Shown here: one piece after another, positions 54,611-64,000 of the stretch
Layout of the letters: each line of letters opens with the position of its first letter
Position numbering within the stretch: the stretch's first letter is position 1
Origin: Macrobrachium rosenbergii
Taxonomy: Eukaryota; Arthropoda; Malacostraca; Decapoda; Palaemonidae
Direction: 5' to 3'
DNA length: 64,000 nucleotides
Assembly (NCBI RefSeq): GCF_040412425.1
Contig: NC_089781.1
Coordinates: forward strand, 54,131,486-54,195,485
Position numbers and translations under genes: made by a program
Notes under the pieces: model-generated
What the model was told of the DNA's origin: nothing
Seen by the model: the letters and a program-made list of their open reading frames with translations, nothing else
Database searches by the model: none

Positions 54611-54840
54611 TCAAATGGATAAAGGAAGCGGGTCCCAAGTATGCAACCCCTGAGGGGACTCAGGAACTTGGGAGGGGTTGGGGGGAAGTGATAGTTTTCC
54701 TTTCTTTTTCCAACAACTTAGTCATGAAGAAAAAAATAAGATTTAGAAAATATGAAGAACAAACAAAAAAAAAGCTGATCAACAGCATTAAAGCCACTGA
54801 TTTCAAATACTGTATATTGAAAAACTATGCCTCAAAAGTA

Positions 54841-54849
<9 letters not shown>

Positions 54850-54924
<75 letters not shown>
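54850..54924. repeat. (TA)n microsatellite, left part
   Basis: A TA tract ending at TGTTATGAACC. Bases 54,611-54,849 carry nothing recognised. Confidence 0.95.
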
Positions 54925-54928
<4 letters not shown>

Positions 54929-55084
54929 ATGAACCACTTTTGGTTCAGCAGGTTCTTCAACACAAACAAAGTTACGGGACTGGAATGACTGGCAGAAATT
55001 GAGGCAGACAAAGGAGGAAGGAGCTGAACGAAACAAAAAAAAATTACCTTAAACTAATTTATTACAATAATTTACATTATGTAC

Positions 55085-55345
55085 AAAAATGAGTCAGTTA
55101 CCACAAATTAAATAGTTACTCAAAATGATTCAGCAGCAAATTAAAATATTCACTATCAAAATTAAACAGTTACATCAAAATGAGTCAGCTTCAAAACTAA
55201 ATAGATATATCATAAATGAGGCAGCAGCAAAATTAAACAGTTACATCACAAATGAGGCAGTAACAAAATCAGATAATTATACCATAAATAAGGCGGCAGC
55301 AAAATTAAATGGTTACATCATAAATGAGGCAGCAGCAAAAAAAAT
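55085..55345. repeat. 36-bp minisatellite (12-codon period)
   Basis: About seven units of the type AAAATTAAACAGTTACATCA...AATGAGGCAGCAGC. The period is a multiple of three, so the + strand shows 12-residue repeats such as KLNGYIINEAAA. Probably non-coding. Confidence 0.85.
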
Positions 55346-55672
55346 GTAATTCTATACAAAACTTCAAGACACTTAATATAGGACCTTGAATCATAACTAA
55401 AAAAAAGACAAACATCCTGTAAAGATAATCATAAAATGACATTCACATGCACAGTATCATTGTAAGAACTTTGTTACAATGAGTACTTAAAAGCCCAAAA
55501 ATATAATATAACAATAAAGATACACTCTCAATTACGTATGTCTTATAGACACTAGCAGGCTAAATAATACCATCATGAGACTTCAACTCAAAAAGACACC
55601 ACCACAATAGACGATCATACCGGGGTGGTCAATACAGCATTATGCTGCCACTGAGGTCACCCTCAACACAAT

Positions 55673-55808
55673 GTCGCTCTCCAGACGACGGAAACCACAC
55701 CATGCCAGACAATGTCACACTCCACCCGAAGTCGCTCTCCAGACGACGAAAACCACGCCTTGCCAGACGATGTCACACTCCACCCACTGTCGCTCTCCAG
55801 ATGACGAC
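55673..55808. repeat. 58-bp tandem repeat, 2.3 copies
   Basis: GTCGCTCTCCAGACGACG recurs at 55,673, 55,731 and 55,789, exactly 58 bp apart, each copy with CCAGACRATGTCACACTCC. Confidence 0.9.
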
Positions 55809-56125
55809 AATAATGCTGCCTAACTGCTGACTGCTGACTTGAAGTCACATGAATCATCCTTAAGCTGCCATTAAGGAAGACGTCAAATCCACCGGGAAGG
55901 AGGACCTCCAACTCCTGTCGTAACCAACAGGTAAGGAATACCTGACTGCTTGCTGACCGATACTGACTTCTTACTGGTTATGGGCTGACTGTCATCTCTT
56001 GCCCAACACTCCACAGACGTCACCTCCCCTACCAACATGGCCAAAACAAACCAGGAGAGACAACCAAAAGGAAGGAAAACATCGAACTATGACAGTTCCT
56101 TTCAAACAACCACCTTAACCTTACA

Positions 56126-56132
<7 letters not shown>

Positions 56133-56214
<82 letters not shown>
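56133..56214. repeat. (TA)n microsatellite, right part
   Basis: A TA tract following the LTR-like segment. Confidence 0.95.
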
Positions 56215-56219
<5 letters not shown>

Positions 56220-56374
56220 CTTTGAAAAGTTGGGTCAGCTATTCGCAGGGTCAGTTTTTGACTATACACAGCATATAAGGAAAATGCTGAACCATTCGCA
56301 TACCACACGAAATCAAGGGTCGCAGAGGCTCCTTGGTGACAGAACATGGGCATAAAAAGTGCGGTTTCAGCTTA

Positions 56375-56405
56375 GAACGTTCTAGAAGGTGAACCGGTTA
56401 TAAAA
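56375..56405 (+). promoter_or_regulatory. Heat-shock element plus TATA box
   Basis: GAACGTTCTAGAA (56,375-56,387) is a perfect three-unit GAAnnTTCnnGAA heat-shock factor site. TATAAAA follows at 56,399-56,405, framed by the palindrome ACCGG-TTATAAAAT-CCGGT. The TCAAGT at ~56,426 is at the right distance for an initiator. It would drive + strand transcription. Confidence 0.45.
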
Positions 56406-56432
56406 TCCGGTTTTGAAGAAAGCATTCAAGTG

Positions 56433-56650
56433 ATGTACGTGTACTTCGTGACACCTTGGAGCACAGAGGGCGTGTCTTTGTCGAACATTGAACTTGGTGA
56501 TGTCATGAGAGTGTGTTTGTATGTGCATTGCATAATGAATAAAATGGGAGTGATCCATGAAGGATTGGGCATTGCGATCCGTTATTGGTATAATTTAGCA
56601 TGTGAACCGTGAAAACACACGTGGAGACTGTTCCAGAGGATTTTTGTGAA
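56433..56650 (+). other. Putative first exon of a heat-shock-type transcript
   Basis: The sequence starts about 30 bp after the TATA box and ends at a donor GTGAA|GTGAGTACA (56,651). A 59-codon ORF from ATG 56,433 to TGA 56,612 (MYVYFVTPWSTEGVS...) has no known domain. An acceptor TTCTTTACAG ends at 56,786, giving a possible 136-bp intron. Whether this is coding, a leader exon or an LTR leader cannot be told from sequence. Confidence 0.3.
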
Positions 56651-56786
56651 GTGAGTACAACTCATAAACATTTTAGATCTTTTTTTTCAGACTCTGGAAA
56701 AACTCTGTCAATGTTGCAGTGAAATCTTGTGGTTATGCATTTGTATTTTGTGAATTTGGTTTTTAATATAACGCTATTCTTTACAG

Positions 56787-57200
56787 GTATTCCTCTCTCA
56801 TTCCTTCACGTCCCTCTTCAAGGAAGGGAGTGGTGACATTTTGAAATGACCTGATTCTGTCAATTGACCTATCTATGACTTGAATGAGTGATGAATTGTT
56901 TTTTTGTATTTCCTTAAGTAATTGGTTGTTTATGATTTTGGGCCTTGTTTCCTTAGAAGAATTTTGGTAGATATGTTGAATCATTCGTTTTCAATCTTCG
57001 TAATTTTTTAGAAGTTATTTTCGTTATTTTTTGTCAATAGAGGTTTAGTTTTGTACTTAGTATCTCATTCCAGTGGTCCTTAATATTAGCTAGAAAGGTA
57101 TAACTTATGATGTCGGGAAAACAATATCTCGGAAAAGAGATACCAACCTTTGTTCATAGAACGGAGATTTAAATAAAGTATAGGCTTCAGGATTGGCCTT
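56787..57200. other. Unassigned sequence
   Basis: AT-rich. A possible continuation of the transcript above, with no ORF of interest. Confidence 0.3.

Positions 57201-57201
<1 letters not shown>

Positions 57202-57269
<68 letters not shown>
57202..57269. repeat. (TA)n microsatellite
   Basis: A TA tract of ~68 bp. Confidence 0.95.
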
Positions 57270-57272
<3 letters not shown>

Positions 57273-58295
57273 CTATTATACAAGGTCAAATGGGATCATA
57301 ACCTTCTTCCACATCTGTTTTAAGAACAATGTCATATCAACTTATATCTCAAAGATTCTCTGGTAGCAATGGCCAGTGCTGGGTCAGCACATTCTCTCTC
57401 TCTCGTTATCCAAGTCACTAACTGAACTAAGGAAAACTACAAAAAAATATAATTTATTCAGTAATCTAACATGGGAAGTGGTTTGAAATGAAATAGAAAT
57501 GAAATGGGAATATCTACGTCCCAGAATTGGTACCCTCAAAATAACCAAGTATGATATCATGGTGCTATCAACTTCCACTAAATGAGTCTCAACAACATAA
57601 GAGTTAAAATAAGTCAGCATGACCGAAGTCATGATAAGTCACATTCCCCTCCATCTATTTGACCTCTAATTCAATACATCTGAGGAAACAAAGGGAAAAA
57701 CACAACTTTTAAAAAAATAGGCACAGAGAAAAATAAATGTGGGATGTTTTTCCACGTTACTAACCGTAAAAGAAATGCACATAATTAAACATGGTAAAAT
57801 CACAAAATCAATCAAATCAAAGAGACATAGCAGATAAAAATAAATGAATAAATCAGTACATGTTAAACAAAGTTAATCAAACCCATTCAGGTTTTCTATA
57901 AAATAAAGTTCCAGCTCACCTCACAGGTAGTACTTAAAGTCCTCCAACCAAGCAGATCTTTTCACAAAGAAATCAAGACCCCCAATGTTTTGCCAGTTTT
58001 CAAAATGGAACATTCACACTTTATATGGCACGCCCATCAGAGCGCACTCACGCACGAAGAATTGCGGGACTTGACAATTTCCGGCTAATGAACACATTCC
58101 GATATGAAAAGAACATTGAAGTGGTGTGAACTTTGTCTCCATGGGAAGCCATACTGATGCTAGGCCTTCGTCAGCACTAACTCGCTGAATACGTAGGCAC
58201 TGTTTCCATTTTCCTTTGCCCAGAACGTCTCCAAGAAGACTTAGCTAAAAAAAACCAAATAACATATTCATCCTAAATGTTTTTCATATATATAC
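57270..58295. other. Unassigned sequence
   Basis: No ORF or known repeat recognised in ~1 kb. It again starts directly at a (TA)n end. Confidence 0.4.
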
Positions 58296-58296
58296 A

Positions 58297-59332
<1,036 letters not shown>

Positions 59333-59356
59333 CCTGAGTCGAGACTCACCCTACTT

Positions 59357-59469
<113 letters not shown>

Positions 59470-59579
59470 AATCATAGGTCACTGTAAATTTGTCTTCCCC
59501 AACCATTCGGAGGTTTGAGTCCACATGGTGACGGATCGCTTATAAATTCCCTTTTGGTGTTTATTCCGAGGTTGAGCGA

Positions 59580-59668
59580 ATGTGTGTGTATGTGTGCATG
59601 TGTGTGTGTGCATGTGTGTGTGTGCATTTGTGTGTGTGCATTTGTGTGTGTGCATGTGTATATGTACA
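59580..59668. repeat. TG-rich minisatellite
   Basis: Alternating (TG)n with GCATGTG/GCATTTG every 16-18 bp. The Cys/Val and His/Thr ORFs here are artefacts. Confidence 0.9.
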
Positions 59669-60246
59669 TGCAGGTACAAGTTTATGGCATGACAATCAAG
59701 TAAAAAAAGTCAACCAACTGTAAATATTGTCTGTTGGGTCTATCCCAGAAATAAATCTACAACATTGCATGACAAGAAATGAGGCACAATTCTCTACTGG
59801 GAAAGGAAACAAAATTATGATTTATTATAATTAATTGATGGAGTGTTGTGGGAGAATGTAAACCTTTCTTATATAAGCCGTTCCTTTGTCTTCTCGTAAG
59901 CATTTAGCCTCTTTATTCCCCACAATAAATCTCTTTGCAATGGATATAGTTTTGACGTGTTGTGATCATTGTTGTCCTTGCATTCTGTTTCATTGATAAG
60001 CTTTTTTTTCAACGCTCTTTTACTTGTTACTATGTAGCTTTCCCTTCTATAGGCCTCTCTTCCATTTATTTCTAGATCTCAAGCTCCTAGCATTGGTTTT
60101 GTAATCCAGAGATAATTTTTGTTCTCCCTTCATCTATTTTGGCTTCCATCCTGTTACCCTTTCTATTTTCAGTAAGTATTTTGGGATGAGGTTGTCAACC
60201 CTACCCACGTGTAAATATAAAAATCAGTAGGAGTAGGCCTATAGCG
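59669..60246. other. Unassigned sequence
   Basis: AT-rich DNA, no feature recognised. Confidence 0.4.
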
Positions 60247-60589
60247 TGTGAAGCTTCAAGGAAAAGTCAGAGTGAAAGACTGATTATTATTCTCGACAGG
60301 TGTTTATAAGACAAAAAGCGGACGAAAAGGTAGCGGGCGACCCGAGACCCCCTGCGGCGTCCATACAAGATTTGTGCTTTTTAGCAAGCATAAAAAAATA
60401 CGTACAACATTTGTTACATGACATATAAAAAGTATATATACATATCGGCAGAAAGGCCGTACAATGATGCATAAGATGAGGTACACAAAAATCTGAAATA
60501 AAGACAGGTAAAATACATGACGTGATAAATGTACATCTGAAAGGAGAAAAAAGGAAAGAGAGGGGCGATTTGACGCCCGGGCCCTTACA
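60247..60589 (-). mobile_element. Solo LTR of the gypsy-1 family
   Basis: It matches the LTR at 33,644-33,950 along its length (shared GGTAGCGGGCGACCCGAGACC, AAGATGAGGTACACAAA, GCGATTTG-CGCCC) with one extra ~35-bp segment. It is flanked on both sides by AGCG (60,243-60,246 and 60,590-60,593), a 4-bp target duplication. It arose by LTR-LTR recombination. Confidence 0.9.
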
Positions 60590-60593
60590 AGCG

Positions 60594-61655
60594 TCTTCCC
60601 TCTTCAAATGGATTAGGCAGCATCTGTAAATTCACCAATGTTGTGGTGTCAAATGTCTTTTACACTATCACTCATACAACTAATATCTAGTAACCTTGAA
60701 GCTGTGTCTTTCTAATACTTTGGGATTTTTGTCATAGCTGATACATCACGTTGTCTTACCAATTGTTCTTTCAGACTTCCTAGTGTTGGTAGCAAGTTTT
60801 GACAATCTGGTGTTTTGTTACTGGTTGTTGTCAGATTAAATCAGTCAGGTGAGGGCCAGCACTTGCTCCTAGAATTGGCCTTCGGTCATATGCAGTTAAT
60901 TACTAGAGCCTTCATATACCAGAGGAGTTGAAGAGTGACTTCAACGAAAGCACACACAATAGAGGAGCCGTTGCAAACGTTGTGCTCTTAGTTACTGTGC
61001 TGTAGAAAGCTCCTCAAATACGTAACGTAACTATACATTCAGTTTCGTTTACTTGTACTTCAGCCTTAGACACTTGTTCTTGTAATGTTAACACTAAAAC
61101 TATGGCATCAATTAAAAGGTGTCAGAGAAATTGATATCATAGAATACGTGATCTGGGTAAACCATGTGAAATGATCAGGGTTCAGTGTTCAGGCTCGCCT
61201 CTGTAGGGACTGGGAAGCAAAATCTATGATGAATTAAATGTGAAGCCAAAAATATAACCTACGTATGTTTCCAGACCGCTTATATGGTCCATTTCTACTA
61301 TGGCTACCCAAACAAAAAACAAAGTAAAGGGTGAAATTTTGACATTAAACCGTCATTGCATTCAGAGAGCAGGATGCTGCTGTGTTGTAATGTGTGGACG
61401 AGGCTGCTTTGAAAGTGTGACGTTCATTGGGGTAGCAAAGAGTGTGAAGAGAAGAGATATATATTGCTGAACTACTTTCACGTCCAATTCGCCCATGCTG
61501 GAGAACCACGATGGGAGCCGGAGGGTGGAACCATGGAACCGCTCCGCTGGGGCTATTAGGCTACCTTGGAAATTGACCTTTTCTATAGTAGCCTATTTTG
61601 GTTGCTTATCAAGAATTTACCATTAGTTTTTATCATTCGACTGTAATTAACCTCA
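60594..61655. other. Unassigned sequence
   Basis: Just over 1 kb with no gene, repeat or splice-supported exon recognised. Confidence 0.4.
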
Positions 61656-62820
61656 GAATGCTATCGCACATGCGCAGGATTATGGGGAAACTTTTGGTAA
61701 AAAGTGGAGTTCCCTTCACCCGGGGGTCCTCTACCCCTCAGAGAGTAACACGGCCTGCCAGGTTATGTTAGGTTAGGTTAGTATGGTTCCTTTGTAATAG
61801 ATTTCCTTAGGCTAGCCAATCCCTACTTGAACATGGGCTGTGACCCCCTAACGACTTGCAGAAGCATTCCACACGACCAACGTGATGGTCCGGTTTTATG
61901 GCCGTGAGTCTCTTTCCCAGCCAGAAGGCAGCCTTCCCCCAGGGGCCCCAACACTGCTGGCTGCAGTTGTATGTTAGTGATAGTTGACCGACAATGAACA
62001 ACACCACCGCCTTCATCAGCAACACTAGAGTGCAAGAAAGAGCAATTTGCGAAGTAATGATTCCCGCGGAGCTATTGTGCAGAAATGCCGGACAGAGTTT
62101 TGGAGCCGGGGAAAGAAAATGAGTGAAACACGAGGGTATATTTAACCTGAGTTCACCTGTGGGGGCCATGTCCTTATCTGTCCTTTTGGGGATCTTGGCC
62201 TCTTGGTCTTCTCTCACCTAACTCAACCTGTGGTGGTGTAAATTGAAATAAATGGCAGGGCTGTGACCGACCTTTATGACACCTAACCTAACCTAACCTA
62301 GCTAGGTTGCTGGATATAACCTGCCAGATGGCTTGGCAGGAGATCTGGACTTTCAAACCAGAGCTCATCATGTTTGGAAGTTTAAGATATGATTCTCCTA
62401 TTTACTAGTATGGTAAAACTAGAGCGCAGGTCCGCAAGGACTGTCACCTTGGAAATTGATTTTTCCTTTGCTTTTAGTGTTGCTGATGAGGGAGGTGGTG
62501 TTGTTTATTGTCGGCCAATCATTATTAACCTTTGGGAAGGTGGGGTTGTGGCTGGGAGAAAGACCGGACTGCCATGTTGTTATGGAATGGTTCCGCACAT
62601 GTGCAAGTCATTAGGGAGCCATATGTTCAAGAAGGGATTGGCTAAGGAAACCTCTAATAAAAGGAACTATACTCACCTAACCTAACCTACCCTAGCTTTA
62701 CCTAACCTAGTAGGCCGTGTTACTTAGTCGGGGGGTTCTGCCCCTCAGACCCTCTGGTGAAGGAAACTCCACTTTTTACCAAAAGTTCCCCTATAACACT
62801 GCGCATATGCGATAGCATTC
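61656..62820. repeat. Foldback element with ~400-bp inverted arms and TTAGG units
   Basis: The left arm starts GAATGCTATCGCACATGCGCAG. The right arm ends CTGCGCATATGCGATAGCATTC. Inverted blocks include CTTTTGGTAAAAAGTGGAGTT, CCCCTCAGA, GTAACACGGCCT and TGTTGCTGATGA(A/G)G. TTAGG-type runs (GGTTAGGTTAG at ~61,766; CTAACCTAACCTA at ~62,282 and 62,677) lie inside. No conserved ORF, so it is probably non-autonomous. Confidence 0.8.
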
Positions 62821-62849
62821 CAGGATGGCCGGCATACAATAACATTTTT

Positions 62850-64000
62850 ATATATGTAACTTACCCAGTAATTACTTAGCTAAGAGTTTCTACTCGAATG
62901 GCAGTTAAAATTCTGAATTCTGCGGTAGTGATTCTTTTGTTTGTATAGGTGACTATGCCCCACCCACTTTTGGGGTATGAAAGAGGAACAACACCTCCAA
63001 CACGACAATTTGTTTCTGCCGCATGTAGCGTCAACACCTGGTGTTGTTACAGCAGTTCAGAGTTTTGGAATTCGTATTTACTTCCTATTTTCTTCTTTGG
63101 TGAAGTATTTGTAGCCTTTTCAGCATTTTTTCCTTTGACTTTTCACAGATTTGACTTTTTTGCCTAGTTAGGAAATGTCTGACACTAGTAGTTCTAGTTT
63201 CTGGTATTGCAGTAAGGGCTGCAATGCACGGATGACAAAAGCGGCCTACAACTCTCACACCCTGTGTTCTGGTTGCAGAGGTCAGGTTTGTTCAGTTGTT
63301 TTGACTCGTGACAAATGCAGAGATTAGGGGGGGGAACAGAAATGGAAGACCTTAAATTCTCATTTAGCAAAGCTAAAAAGAGATAGGAAGAGGAAAGCAG
63401 CTGCTAAAGCTAGCAGAAAAGTAGCTAGTCAGGCTTTAACTCCTAGATCAGATAAGGCTGACATATCCATTAGTTCTCCAACTGTAAACCCTTCCCCACC
63501 TGCATCAATTAATTATCCTAAACCACCTACTCCTTCTCCTGGCTCCATCACTTCCGAACCCGATCGCTTCGCCAGCCTTGAAAATAAATTTGAGCAATCT
63601 TAAATCTTGTAAGTACAGTGGCCCAGTTAGGGGCATCAATGCGTGTCCTGATGGACAAATTTGAAAATAGTGCAAAAGGTGAAGTGACAAGTGGAGGAGG
63701 TGGCTGTTCGTCCCGCTGATTCCCCTAGGTGCAGGTCCCTGCTGTACTCCCCGCTACCTGGGAGGAGGCATACCAGTAGCCCAAGGGAGGTCGGTGGGAT
63801 CTGCCCACAGGCAGTCTTCCCCTCAGTCCAACCTGTTGCATCCCAGGTTGCAACTAGAGACAGCTGCTGGAAAGGTGTCCCGGAAGTTCATTGGCTTTCT
63901 TCAAGTTCTGAGGAGTCATCACCTTGCAAGAGCCGTCTTCATAGTTTTCCTGACAAATCTTGTCCGCTGAAGAGACGATTCCCGGGTAAAGATCAGTCCC
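62850..64000 (+). mobile_element. Second DIRS-like element, 5' part (runs off the window)
   Basis: ACTTACCCAGTAATTACTTAGC followed by a leader and then a gag-like start at 63,175 resembles the beginning of DIRS-type elements. The gag frame has stops. The body lies beyond the window, so RT and recombinase cannot be checked. Confidence 0.5.
63175..63720 (+). pseudogene. DIRS-like gag, N-terminal part
   Basis: From ATG 63,175 the frame reads SSFWYCSKGCNARMTKAAY and HTLCSGCRGQVCSV, a Cys pattern (C-x3-C...C-x2-CRG-x3-C) seen at the start of many DIRS-like gags and comparable to the Cys-rich exon at 51,309-51,479. A TAG at ~63,326 and a frame change in a G-run follow. A basic RDRKRKAAAKASRK stretch and a Pro/Ser-rich linker then come, with another stop at 63,601. 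A TAGTTAG acceptor-like site precedes the ATG. Confidence 0.5.

Larger units (their letters stand above)
54925..56132. mobile_element. LTR-like segment embedded in a (TA)n tract
   Basis: It starts TGTTATGAACC and ends CTTACAATATACA, with TA repeats on both sides, as if a TG...CA unit had inserted in one (TA)n tract. It has no transposase ORF and contains two minisatellites. The minus strand has a TAATAAATTAG poly(A)-like site near 55,060. A long solo LTR is the best guess. Confidence 0.4.

Noticed and set aside
61760..62720. TTAGG-type runs as a telomere
   Set aside because: Only two or three units at each place and they lie inside an inverted repeat with unique-looking DNA on both sides.

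Overview
This is a eukaryotic, animal-type window, most likely from a decapod crustacean. I base that on long (TA)n tracts, palindromic and LINE-tail repeat families that I associate with decapod genomes, TTAGG-type repeat units, spliceosomal signals and many retroelement classes. The organism call is inference. No bacterial-style genes, rRNA, tRNA genes or CRISPR arrays were seen.

Host genes are few. An SH2-domain adaptor (BLNK/SLP-76-like C-terminus) runs on the + strand from before the window to 7,658: one exon at 3-89, a ~7.4 kb intron filled with transposons, and a terminal exon at 7,509-7,658 with a poly(A) signal. A second likely host terminal exon, unidentified, lies at 36,221-36,315 with AATAAA at 36,618. 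A 63-residue secreted-peptide ORF at 43,689-43,880 has a decayed partner near 28.4 kb. A perfect heat-shock element just upstream of a TATA box lies at 56,375-56,405.

The rest is nested mobile DNA. 0.4-4.6 kb: R2/R4-type LINE copies with a REL-type endonuclease and a tRNA-like segment. 4.97-5.64 kb: foldback repeat. 5.85-6.9 kb: Tc1/mariner. 8.4-14.7 kb: full-length I-clade LINE with a 13-bp target duplication. 17.5-22.9 kb: hAT transposase interrupted by a 3.5 kb DNA transposon with ~270-bp TIRs and an XPG-like motif (possibly Academ). 23.0-24.7 kb: (TA)n and a tandem array of tRNA-like units. 26.8-33.6 kb: Ty1/copia pieces, an LTR-like promoter segment and other repeats. 33.6-36.2 kb: truncated gypsy. 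36.8-38.7 kb: BEL/Pao integrase. 38.8-43.4 kb: nearly intact gypsy with two LTRs and a GAGAG duplication, apparently inside the BEL/Pao LTR. 45.5-53.7 kb: complete DIRS-type tyrosine-recombinase retrotransposon with inverted terminal repeats, an internal complementary region and a spliceosomal intron in gag. 54.3-60.6 kb: LTR-like segment with minisatellites, Penelope-like GIY-YIG fragment and a solo gypsy LTR. 61.7-62.8 kb: second foldback carrying TTAGG units. 62.85 kb to end: 5' part of a second DIRS-like element.

The DIRS element is the most informative single object: its termini, internal complementary region, gag intron, RT, RNase H and recombinase can all be read directly. Most other coding units carry stops or frameshifts and are marked as pseudogenes.
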